Shown piece by piece: positions 35,259-45,300 of a stretch of DNA of 64,000 nucleotides. The position numbers were made by a program, and so were the translations under genes. Under the pieces are notes generated by a model. The model made no database searches. It was not told the origin of the DNA and saw only the letters and a list, made by a program, of their open reading frames with translations. Each line of letters begins with the position of its first letter. Positions within the stretch are counted from its first letter, which is position 1. The DNA is from Corallococcus sp. AS-1-6 (GTDB taxonomy: Bacteria > Myxococcota > Myxococcia > Myxococcales > Myxococcaceae). The stretch is from NCBI RefSeq assembly GCF_020037015.1, contig NZ_JAIQDE010000010.1:1-64000 (forward strand), written 5' to 3'.

Positions 35259-37100
35259 TCACCAGCCGCACTTCTGGCCCTTGTTCTGCTCCTGCAGCCA
35301 GCGGCGCAGCGGGGCGAAGTACTCCAGCATGGGCGTGGCATCCATCTGGCGCGTGCCCGTCATCGCCGCCAGTGCGTCCGGCCACGGCTTGCTCGCGCCC
35401 AGCTCCAGCATGGCCTGCAGGCGCGCGCCCGCGGCCTTGTTGCCGTAGATGGAGCACTCGTTGAGGGGGCCCTTGATGCCGGCGGCCTCGCACAGCGCCT
35501 TGTGGAACTGGAACTGGAGGATCCGCGCGAGGAAGTAGCGCGTGTACGGCACGTTGGCGGGCACGTGGTACTTGGCGCCCGCGTCGAAGTCCTGCTCCGT
35601 GCGCGCCACCGGCGCGGCGATGCCCTGGTACTTCGTGCGCATCGCCCACCAGCTCTTGTTGTAGTCCGCCGGCTTCACCTTCCCGCTGAACACGTCCCAG
35701 CGCCACTGGTCCACCAGCAGGCCGAAGGGCAGGAAGGCCACCTTCTCCAGCGCGTCCTTCAACTGGAGGTTGATGACGTTCTTGTCGTTCTTCTCCACCG
35801 CGTTGAGCAGGCCCGCCTGCTGGAGGTAGGCCGGGGTGATGGAGAGCGTGAGCGCGTCGCCAATGGCCTCGTGGAAGCCGTCGTTGGCGCCGGCCTGAAA
35901 GAGGACGGGGAGCTTGTAGTAGTACGTGTAGTAGTAGTTGTGGCCCAGCTCGTGGTGGATGGTGACCAGGTCCTCCTCGGTGGGCTTGATGCACATCTTG
36001 ATGCGCAGGTCGTTGTCGTACGTCACGTCCCAGGCGGACGCGTGGCAGACGACGTCGCGGTCGCGGGGCTTGGTGAACTGCGAGCGCTCCCAGAAGGTCT
36101 GCGGCAGCGGCTTGAGGCCCAGCGAGGTGAAGAACTTCTCACCCAGCTTGACCATCTTCTGCGCGTCGTAGCCCTGCTTCACCAGGGCGCTGTCCACGTC
36201 CAGGCTGGCCTGGCCGGGGAACGGCTCCACCAGCGGGTAGATGTTGTTCCACTCCTGCGCCCACATGTTGCCCAAGAGGTGCGCGGGGATGGGCTTGCCG
36301 GCGGGCACGGCGGCCTCGCCGTACTGCTTCGCCAGCCGGCCGCGCACGTAGCAGTGCAGCTCGTCGTACATGGGCTTGACCTGGCCCCAGAGCCGCTGCG
36401 CCTCCTGCTCGAACTCCGCCGGGGTCATGTCGTAGGACGACCGCCACAGCGTGCCCAGGTCGTTGAAGCCGATGTCCTTCGCGCCCGCGTTGGAGAGGTT
36501 CACCAACTGCGTGTAGAGCGGGCGCATGGGGCGGCTGATGGCGTGCCAGCCGGTCCACGCGTCGAGCAGCTCGTTGGCGTTGCGGCTCTCCGCCATGACG
36601 TCGGACAGCTCCTCCAGGTCGCGGCACTTCCCCTTGCCGTCCTTGCCGCAGTACTTGCCCTTGCCGTAGAGGCCCTCCAGCTTCGCGGCGGTGGAGGCCA
36701 GCTCCGCGCGCTGCTTGGGGTCGGACGGGGCGGGCAGCGTCTGGGACACGCGCAGCAGGTGCAGCATGCGCGCGGTGTCCGCGTCCAGCTTCAGCCCGTC
36801 GAAGCGGCGCGAGTCCTTGATGGCGTTGTTGACGTAGGCCATCACCTCTTCGTTGACGGAGGCGGCGTTCCGCTCCGTGTCGTCGGTGATGTACGTGCTC
36901 TTGATCCACTCGGCGGTGGCCTGGCGGGTCCAGAGCTGCTTCAGGTCCGCGTTGAGCTTCTCGGCGAACTGCTTCGCCTCCGCGGGCGTGGCCTTCGCGG
37001 CCGGAGCGGGCGTCGTCTTGGCCTGCGCGCTGGCGGCGGGCGCCGCGAGCGACAGGGCGGCCAGGGCCGCGCGAATGAGGGACTGGGGAGTGCGGGTCAT
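35259..37100 (-). CDS. M2-family (ACE-like) peptidyl-dipeptidase
   Basis: 613 residues from the ATG at 37100 (a GTG at 37112 would add four). Signal peptide 'LIRAALAALSLAAPAASAQA' predicts export. Angiotensin-converting-enzyme-like features: 'TIHHELGHNYYYTYY' (HExxH, His ~383) and 'GANDGFHEAIGD' with the third zinc ligand Glu, plus 'MWAQEWNNIYPLVEPF' and 'VCHASAWDV' typical of M2. It releases C-terminal dipeptides from peptides, probably in the periplasm or outside. Length matches bacterial ACE homologues (~600). Two HELGH peptidases (this one and 32776-34857) flank the csp gene. Confidence 0.92.
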   Translation of the reverse strand: MTRTPQSLIRAALAALSLAAPAASAQAKTTPAPAAKATPAEAKQFAEKLNADLKQLWTRQATAEWIKSTYITDDTERNAASVNEEVMAYVNNAIKDSRRFDGLKLDADTARMLHLLRVSQTLPAPSDPKQRAELASTAAKLEGLYGKGKYCGKDGKGKCRDLEELSDVMAESRNANELLDAWTGWHAISRPMRPLYTQLVNLSNAGAKDIGFNDLGTLWRSSYDMTPAEFEQEAQRLWGQVKPMYDELHCYVRGRLAKQYGEAAVPAGKPIPAHLLGNMWAQEWNNIYPLVEPFPGQASLDVDSALVKQGYDAQKMVKLGEKFFTSLGLKPLPQTFWERSQFTKPRDRDVVCHASAWDVTYDNDLRIKMCIKPTEEDLVTIHHELGHNYYYTYYYKLPVLFQAGANDGFHEAIGDALTLSITPAYLQQAGLLNAVEKNDKNVINLQLKDALEKVAFLPFGLLVDQWRWDVFSGKVKPADYNKSWWAMRTKYQGIAAPVARTEQDFDAGAKYHVPANVPYTRYFLARILQFQFHKALCEAAGIKGPLNECSIYGNKAAGARLQAMLELGASKPWPDALAAMTGTRQMDATPMLEYFAPLRRWLQEQNKGQKCGW

Positions 37101-37443
37101 GGGCGCGGACACTATGGGAAGTGCCCTGCCCTCGCACCCGCGAAGTCACGGCGCCCGCGCGCCCTGCCCCTTGTGTGGACGTTGCGACATCGCCTCCCGA
37201 CGCAGTGCGAAAACCGCGCGGTCCTTCCATGCGTGCGCGGCGTCCAGCGCCTCCGGGCGGCTGGGGGCGGCGCCGCCCACGTGGATGACGACGCGGCACT
37301 CGGGGCCCGCCGATAGGCCTTCCATGCCAGCGAAGGTCACCACGCTCGCGCCGTATGCCTGGACGTGGGAAGCCGTCCGGAGGGCAACCAGCCACGACGG
37401 GCGCGCCCTGCCGTGCCGCTACAGGCAGTGACAGCTTTGCTTC
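37101..37443. other. Gene-poor divergent intergenic region
   Basis: This stretch of about 340 bases separates the minus-strand M2 peptidase from the plus-strand DHH gene and must carry both promoters. The only open frame of note (37146-37343, minus, 65 codons, extendable upstream without ATG) has no ribosome site and no recognisable motif. No operator-like dyad was found. Confidence 0.5.
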
Positions 37444-38544
37444 ATGCTTCTGGGACACACGAAAGACGCGCACTGGCCGGCGCCAGAGGCGGCGATGGAC
37501 CAGGCGCGCGAGTTCCTGGAAGCATGCCGGGACAAGCACGTGCTCGTCGTCCCGCACACGGACGTGGACGGGCTTACCTCTGGAGTGCTGATGCTCCGGG
37601 CACTTCAGTCCCTGGGCGCCCGGCCGACGGCGCGCCTGCCGGGCAAGGGAGAGGACGTCCACCACCCGGCCTTCCTGGAGCGGCTGGTCGCCTCCTCCGC
37701 GGAGGCCCTGGTGGTGCTGGACATGGGCAGCCGCGCGGAGCCGCTGCTGCCCGGGGTTCCCACGCTGGTGGTGGACCACCACGCATCGGAGGACTTCCCA
37801 CCCGGCGCGCGGGTGCTCACCGCCTATGGCCATGCGCCCGTGGCGAACACGAGCCTGCTGACGTACGTGCTCACGTCGTCGTTCATCGTGCCCGGTCCGC
37901 TGGAGTGGCTGGCGGTGCTGGGGACGGTGGCGGACCTGGGCGCGGACGCGCCGATGCCGTTCCTCCGGGACGCGCTGCGGCGGGCGAAGCGCTCGTCCGT
38001 CACGGAGGCGGTGGCGCTGCTCAACGCGGCCCGCCGCTCCAGCCGGTTCGCGGCGCCGCTGGCGATGCAGGTGCTCCTGCGCGCGGGCAACGCGACGGAC
38101 ATCGCGGAGGGGCGCGTGCCCGGCGTGGACGCGCTGCGCGACTGCCGCCTGGAGGTGCAGCGCGAGGTGGCCCGGTGCGCGAAGACGCCGCCGCGCTTCG
38201 CGGGCAACAAGGCGCTCCTGCTCTTCAGCTCCGAGGCGCAGGTGCACCCGCTGGTGGCCATGCGCTGGGTGCAGCGGTTGCCGGACCACATCGTCGTCGC
38301 CGCCAACACGGGCTACCTGCCCGGCCGCGTGAACTTCGTGCTGCGAAGCCGCGAGCCGCTGGACCTGCTCGCGCTGCTGCGGGGCCTGGATCTGCCGCCG
38401 ATGGGAGGCTCGTTCGCGCACGGCCATCCGCGAGCCACGGGCGGGAGCCTGCCCCCGGCGGACTTCCTGCGCCTGATGGATGCGCTGGGGTTCGGAGGCC
38501 TGAGCGACCAGGACGTGGACCGGCGTGGCGTGGCGCCGGGCTGA
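37444..38544 (+). CDS. DHH-family phosphoesterase
   Basis: 366 residues. Metal-binding signatures of the DHH superfamily: 'PHTDVDGLTSG' (Asp40, Asp42), 'LVVLDMGS' and 'VVDHHAS' (Asp111-His112-His113), with a C-terminal DHHA1-like part ('GGSFAHGHPRATGG', the GGGH-like motif). Family members include RecJ exonuclease and NrnA-type nano-RNases/phosphatases; at this length it is closer to NrnA or archaeal RecJ-like proteins than to full RecJ. Substrate (oligonucleotide, cyclic dinucleotide or pAp) is undetermined. Cytoplasmic. It is followed after 21 bp by a lipoprotein gene. Confidence 0.83.
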   Translation: MLLGHTKDAHWPAPEAAMDQAREFLEACRDKHVLVVPHTDVDGLTSGVLMLRALQSLGARPTARLPGKGEDVHHPAFLERLVASSAEALVVLDMGSRAEPLLPGVPTLVVDHHASEDFPPGARVLTAYGHAPVANTSLLTYVLTSSFIVPGPLEWLAVLGTVADLGADAPMPFLRDALRRAKRSSVTEAVALLNAARRSSRFAAPLAMQVLLRAGNATDIAEGRVPGVDALRDCRLEVQREVARCAKTPPRFAGNKALLLFSSEAQVHPLVAMRWVQRLPDHIVVAANTGYLPGRVNFVLRSREPLDLLALLRGLDLPPMGGSFAHGHPRATGGSLPPADFLRLMDALGFGGLSDQDVDRRGVAPG

Positions 38545-38565
38545 GGCGCCCCCGGCTGTTGCGAT

Positions 38566-39120
38566 ATGACGGGGTGGATGCCTCGCGCCCTCTCCGCCCT
38601 CCTCTTCTCGCTGTGCCTCGCCTGCGGTTCGACGAGCGACGATCCGCCCACCCCCGGTGGCGAAGCCTGCGATCGGTACGCGTTCCCGCTGTCGGACACG
38701 TCGCCCGCCAATCACGTGAGCTCGTGCGGCAGCACCGCGTGCGGCAATGGTGAGAACCCGCCCAACTCCGGCCTGCATTGCTCCACGTGGCTGTCGTGCC
38801 GCAACTACACCGAGGAGCAGCCGCGCTGTTCGTGGATCCACAACCTGGAGCACGGCCACGCGGTGTTCCTCTACAACTGCCCGGAGGGCTGCCCCGACGA
38901 GGTCGCGAAGCTGGAGGCCGCGATGGCCAAGGCCGCGGTGGGCAGCAACGGCGTGCGCCGCGCGCTCGTCACGCCGGACTCGCAGTTGCCCACGCGCTTC
39001 GCCGCGCTGCTGTGGCGCCGGACGTACCTGATGGATTCCGTGGATCCAGACGCGCTCACGTGTCTGCTCGCGCTCCAGGATGTGGATGCCAATGAGCCGG
39101 GGCTGATCTGTCCCCCGTGA
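38566..39120 (+). CDS. DUF3105-family lipoprotein
   Basis: 184 residues (ATG at 38566; a second ATG at 38578 just after GGGGTGG gives 180). Lipobox 'FSLCLACGS'. The mature domain has the DUF3105 pattern: 'NPPNSGLHC', 'CSWIHNLEHGHAVFLYNC' and 'ALLWRRTYLMDSVD'. Eight or more Cys suggest disulphides. Function is unknown. Close behind the DHH gene, possibly cotranscribed. Confidence 0.8.
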   Translation: MTGWMPRALSALLFSLCLACGSTSDDPPTPGGEACDRYAFPLSDTSPANHVSSCGSTACGNGENPPNSGLHCSTWLSCRNYTEEQPRCSWIHNLEHGHAVFLYNCPEGCPDEVAKLEAAMAKAAVGSNGVRRALVTPDSQLPTRFAALLWRRTYLMDSVDPDALTCLLALQDVDANEPGLICPP

Positions 39121-39313
39121 AACAAAGGGTGTTCACGGAGGACGTCGCGCGCATGTGAGCGATCCGCCCCACCAGGGTGTCGCGAGCCGCCCGACCTTGC
39201 GCGCGCCGCGCTCACGTCTCTTTAATCCGTGTCACGCGCCGCCCTTGTTTCAATTGCTTCCGTGTCCAATGCGGCGGCACTGACACCCCCTCTCGTCGGG
39301 GTGGCGCGTCGAC

Positions 39314-42300
39314 ATGACCGACACCGTCGACGTCCCCGTGTTTCCCCGGGGTCTGGCTCCTCGAAGCATCGCTGATGCCTTCGAGGCCCAGGCCGCGCTC
39401 CGTCCCCACGCCGTCGCCGTCCGCTGTGACGGACAGCAGCTCACGTACGCGGAGCTGGACGCGCGGGCGAACCGGCTCGCGGGCTGGTTGAAGGCGCGGG
39501 GCGTGGGCCGCGAGCGGCCCCAGGTGGGCGTGTGCCTGCCGCGCTCGGTGGACCTCATCGTCACGCTGGTCGGCATCCTCAAGGCGGGCGGTGCGTACGT
39601 CCCGCTGGATCCGGAGTACCCCTCGGAGCGGCTGGCCTTCATGGCCACGGACTCGCGCGTGCGGATCATCGTCACGCACGCCGGGCTGGAGTCACACCTG
39701 CCGTCCGGGGACTGGCGCACGCTCCGGCTGGACACGGACGCGGACGCGTTGGCTGCCTTCTGCGACGGGCCCATCGCGCGCGACGTGGTGGAGGACGACC
39801 TGGCCTACGTCGTCTTCACGTCCGGCTCCACGGGCCGTCCCAAGGGCGTGTGCGTGCCCCACCGGGGCGTGCTGCGGCTGGTGCTCGGCGCGGACTACGT
39901 GCACCTGGGCCCGGACGAGGTGCTGTTGCAGTTGGCGCCGGTGGCCTTCGACGCGTCCACGTTCGAGCTCTGGGGGCCGCTGCTCAACGGCGGTCGCGTG
40001 GCGGTGTTCTCGCGTGGGGCCGCCGCGCTGGACGAGCTGGGAGACTTCCTGCGCGAGGAGCGCGTGACGACGGCGTTCCTCACCACCGGCCTGTTCAACA
40101 CGCTGGTGGACCGGGGCCTGCCGGGCACCCAGACGCTGCGGCAGCTCTACACGGGCGGAGAGGTGATGTCGCTGCCCCACGCGCGCCGGGCGCTGGAGGC
40201 CCTGCCGCACACGCGCATCTTCAACTGCTACGGCCCCACGGAGAACACCACCTTCACGAGCTGCCAGCTCCTGCGCGCGCCGCTCGGCTCCGAGCCCGCG
40301 CCCATTGGCCACGCCATCTCCGGCACGCGGATGTACGTGCTGGACCCGGAGGGCCGCGAGCTGCCCGTGGGCGCCGTGGGCGAGCTGTACACGGGGGGCA
40401 GCGGCGTCGCGTGGGGCTACTGGGAGCGCCCGGACCTCACCGCCGAACGGTTCCTGCCGGACCCCTTCAGCACCGAGCCGGGCGCGCGCATGTATCGCTC
40501 GGGAGACCTCGCGCGGCGGCTCGAGGACGGCGCGGTGGACTTCGTGGGACGCGTGGACCACCAGGTCAAGGTGCGCGGCTTCCGCATCGAACCTGGCGAG
40601 ATCGAAGCGGCGCTGCGCCTGCGGCCCTCCGTGCAGGAGGCCGTGGTGATGGTGCGCGAGGACGTGCCCGGGGACCGGAGGCTCGTGGCGTACGTGACGG
40701 CGTCGGAGCCCCTGACGGCGCCGGTGCTGCGGGCCCACCTGAAGGGCCACCTGCCCGCGCACATGCTGCCTTCGGCCATCGTCGTCCTGGACGCGATGCC
40801 GCTCACGGCCAACGGCAAGGTGGAGCGCAAGGCGCTGCCGGATCCGCGCGACTGCCCCGGGGCCGAGGAGGACTTCGTCGCGCCGGAGACCGCGCTGGAG
40901 CGGACCGTCGCTCGGGTCTGGGCGGATGTGCTGCGCGTGGAGGCGGTCAGCGCCACGGCGGACTTCTTCGAGTTGGGGGGGCAATCCCTCCTGGCCACGC
41001 AGGCCATTGGCCGGCTGTGTGACGTGCTCCAGCGTCCCGTGCCGCTGCGCTTGCTGTTCGCGAACCCGCTCCTGCGGGACTTCGCCGCCGCGCTGGAGGT
41101 GGCCTCTCCGGTGGCGGAGCGCGCCGAGGCGCCCATCCCTCCGTGCACGGATGCCGCACGGGAACACCTGTCGTTCGCGCAGCAGCGGCTGTGGTTCCTG
41201 GACCAGTGGATGCCGGGCTCCGCGCTGTATTCGCTGCCATTCGCGTTCCGCCTGGAGGGGCTCCTGGACACGGCCGCGCTGGCGCAGGCGCTCCAGGCCA
41301 TGGTGGACCGGCATGAGTCCCTGCGAACCACCTTCCCTGGCGAAGGCGCCGCCATCCAGCACGTCGCCGCGCACCTGCCCGTGACGCTGGAGCGCGCGGA
41401 GACAGGCTCGGAGGAAGAGACGCTCGCGTGCATGCAGCGCGAAGCGGAGCGGCCGTTCGACCTGGCCCGAGGGCCGTTGTTCCGTGCGCTGCTCATCCGT
41501 GAAGCGGAGCGGCGGCACGTGCTGGTGCTCAACCTGCACCACATCGTCTCCGACGGCTGGTCCTTCGGCGTGCTGTATCAGGAGCTGTCCACGGCGTACC
41601 TCGCTCGGGAGCTGGCGCCGCTGCCCCTCCAATATCCCGACTACGCGGCGTGGCAGCGCCAGTGGCTCCAGGGCGACGTGCTCCAGCGGGAGCTGGGCTT
41701 CTGGGAGCGGCAGCTCGCGGACGTGCCGCATGTGCTGGAGCTGCCCACCGACCGGCCGCGTCCCTCCGTGCAGCGGTTCGAGGGCGCCGTCCATCGCTTC
41801 ACGGTTCCGGCGCGTCTCCAGCGGGCGCTGGAGGAGCTGGCGCGCCGTGAAGGGGCCACGTTGTTCATGGTCCTGCTCACCGGGTTCCAGGTGCTGCTGT
41901 CTCGCTACAGCGGCCAGCGGGACTTCGTGGTGGGCACGCCCATCGCCAACCGCACGCGGAAGGAGCTGGAGGGGCTCATCGGCTTCTTCGTCAACACGCT
42001 GCCCATCCGCGCTCGCATCGAAGGGGAGCCGTCGTTCCTCCAGTTGCTGGCACAGGTGCGCGACCGCGCGCTGGGGGCGTATGCCCATCAGCACCTGCCG
42101 TTCGAGAAGCTGGTGGAGGCGCTCCAGGTCGAACGCGAGCCGAGCCGGACGCCGCTCATCCAGGTGCTGTTCGCGCTCCAGAACGCGCCCACGTCGCGGC
42201 TCCAGTTCCCGGACGTCACCGTCACCCCGCTGACGCTCGACACGCGCACGTCCAAGTTCGACCTGTTCCTCGCGCTGGAGGAGTCCGGTGACGCGCTCGC

Positions 42301-45300
42301 GGGCACGCTCGAATACGCCACGGCGCTATTCGACACGGCCACCATCGAGCGTTTCACGGCGCACTACCTCCAGGTGCTGCGGTGCTTCGTGGAGGCGCCG
42401 GACCAAGCCATCGGAGACGCCGTGTTCCTGTCGGAGGTGGAGCGGCGGCGGGTGCTCCGCGACTGGAACGCTTCGGCGCGCCCCTACCCTTCGGAGCTGT
42501 CCATCGTGGACGCCTTCGCGCTCCAGGTCGCGCGGCGGCCCGAGGCCATCGCCGTGAGCCATGGGCCTGTGACGCTCACGTACGCGGAGCTGGATACGCG
42601 CGCGGAGCATCTGGCCCGGCGGCTGCGGACGCTCGGGGTGGGACGGCGCACGCCGCAGGTGGGCGTGTGCCTGCCGCGCTCGGTGGACCTCATCGTGTCG
42701 CTCCTGGCCATCCTCAAGGCGGGCGGCGCCTACGTCCCGCTGGATCCCGAGCACCCTTCCGAGCGGCTCGCCTTCATGGCCACCGATGCGCGGCTGGTCG
42801 CCATCGTCACGCATGAGGCGCTGGCGGCCGGGCTGCCCGCGGGGTCATGGACGCCCGTGTCCCTGGATGTTCCGTGGGATGCCGTGGAAGCACCGGCGGC
42901 CGAGCCCGTGATGCCGGTGGACCTGGCGCACATCATCTACACGTCCGGATCCACGGGCCGTCCCAAGGGCGTGTGCATCCCGCATCAGGGCGTGGTGCGG
43001 CTGGTGCTCAACCCGGACTACGTGCACCTGGGCCCCGGCGACCGGATGGCGCAGTCCACGACCATCGCGTTCGACCTGTCCACGCTGGAGATCTGGGGCG
43101 CGCTGCTCAACGGGGCCACGCTGGTCCTGTTCACCAAGGACGAGATCATCGACCCGGACGTCCTGGCGCGCAGGCTCGAGGACGAGCGCGTCACGCACAT
43201 GGTCCTGGCCACGGCGTTGTTCAACCATGTCGCCCGCTCGCGGCCCGAGGCCTTCCGGCACCTGTCCTGGATGATCTTCGGCGGCGAGGCCGCGGACGTC
43301 GCCAGCGTCAACGCGGTGCTCTCGCACGGCGGCCCCACGGCGTTGATCAACGGCTATGGCCCCACGGAGAACACGTCGTTCAGCACGTGGCACCGGGTGC
43401 CGCACGTGGGCGTCGAGTCCGTGCCCATCGGTGGGCCGATCGCCAACAGCACGGCGTACGTGCTCGATGCCCGGCTCCAGTGGGTGCCGCCTGGAGTCGT
43501 CGGGGAGCTGTTCGTCGGGGGTGACGGACTGGCGCTCGGGTATTGGGACCGGTCGGACCTCACGGCGGAGAAGTTCATCCCCCACCCGTTCAGCGACGTG
43601 CCCGGTGCCCGGCTCTATCGCACGGGCGACCTGGTCCGGCAGCGCGCGGACGGCGTCCTGGAGTACGTAGGCCGCCGCGATCATCAGGTGAAGCTGCGGG
43701 GCTTCCGCATCGAACCCGGCGAAGTGGAAGCGGCCCTGCGGCAGCACCCCGCCGCGCGGGAGGCACTCGTGCTGCTGCGCGAGGACACGCCGGGAGACCG
43801 CAGGCTCGTGGCCTACGTCGCGGCCACCGACACCCCGGACGCGGTGTTCCGCGAGTTCCTCCAGGCACGGCTCCCGAGCCACATGGTGCCCGCCGCCTTC
43901 GTCGTGCTGGAGTCGTTGCCCCTCACGCCCAACGGGAAGATCGACCGGCGCGCGCTGCCCGTTCCCGAAGCCTCCGGCACCGAGGGCTTCATCGCGCCCC
44001 GGAGTCCACTCGAAGCGCGGATCGCGGGCATCTGGGCCTCGCTGCTGGGCGGACGCGAGGTCGGAGCGCACTCCCACTTCTTCGACCTGGGCGGCCATTC
44101 GCTGCTGGCCACGCAGGTGGTGTCCCGCGTGCGGGATGCGCTGGGCGTGTCACTTCCCGTGCGCGCTCTCTTCGAAGCACCTCGCCTGGAGGCGTTCGTC
44201 CGGACCGTGGAGGGCCTGCTGGCGCAGGGGCACAGGGAGGCCTCGCGCATCCCCGTGGTGCCTCGCGGGGCCGGAGCGCTTCCGCTGTCCTTCGCGCAGG
44301 AGCGGCTGTGGTTCCTGGGCCGGCTCCACGACGCACCCGGCGTCTACAACATGCCCATGGCGCTGCGCCTGGACGGCCCCCTGGACGTCCCGGTGCTGCG
44401 CGCCAGCCTGGAGGCGCTCGTGTCGCGGCACGAGTCCCTTCGCACCACGTTCCCGGAGGGCGACCGCCCCACGCAGCACATCTCCGAGGCGCCTGTCTTC
44501 ACGTTGGACGTTCAGCGACTCGACGCGCGGGGGCCCGACGACTCGCGAGTCCAGGCGCGGCTGCGGCAGGAAGCGGACCGGTCCTTCGACCTCGCGCGGG
44601 GGCCGCTGTTCCGGGCGCTGCTGCTCCAGCTCGAAGGCACGTGCTCGGTGTTGGTGCTCAACCTGCATCACATCGTGTCCGATGGTTGGTCGCTGGGCGT
44701 GCTCTACCGCGAGCTGTCCGCTGAGTACGGCGCGCGAATCCAGGGCCAGCCCCCGCGACTGGCACCGCTGCCCGTGCAATACGCGGACTACGCGGCGTGG
44801 CAGCGCGAGTGGCTCCAGGGCGAGGTGCTCCAGGAACAGCTCGGCTTCTGGAAGGAGCAGCTCGCGGACGCGCCGCATGTCCTGGAGCTGCCCACCGACC
44901 GTCCTCGCCCCGCGGTGCAGCGGTTCGATGGCGCCACGTTCCGCTTCACGCTGCCGTCCGCGCTCCGTCATTCGCTGGAGGCCCTGTCCCGAGAGGAAGG
45001 CGCCACGCTGTTCATGACGTTGATGGCGGGATTCCAGTTGCTGCTGTCGCGCTACAGCGGGCAGCGGGACTTCATCGTCGGCACGCCCATCGCCAACCGC
45101 ACGCGTGAGGAGGTGGAAGGCCTCATCGGCTTCTTCGTCAACACGCTGCCCCTGCGGGCCCACCTGCGTGACGGTGCTTCCTTCCGTGAAGTGCTGCGGC
45201 AGGTGCGCGACCGGGCCCTGGGCGCTTACGCGCATCAGGAGCTTCCGTTCGAGAAGCTCGTCGAGGAGCTGCACGTCGAACGCGCCCTGAGCCACGGACC

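Noticed and set aside
37146-37343. 65-codon minus-strand frame in the longest intergenic region
   Set aside because: No ribosome site, no motif and no start of good quality; kept only as a note.
36139-38859. 906-codon minus-strand open frame across three genes
   Set aside because: Frame-shifted reading of the ACE-like gene and antisense of the DHH gene; composition is not protein-like.
39121-39313. MbtH-like or regulatory gene before the NRPS
   Set aside because: No open frame of suitable size or motif; only a leader region.
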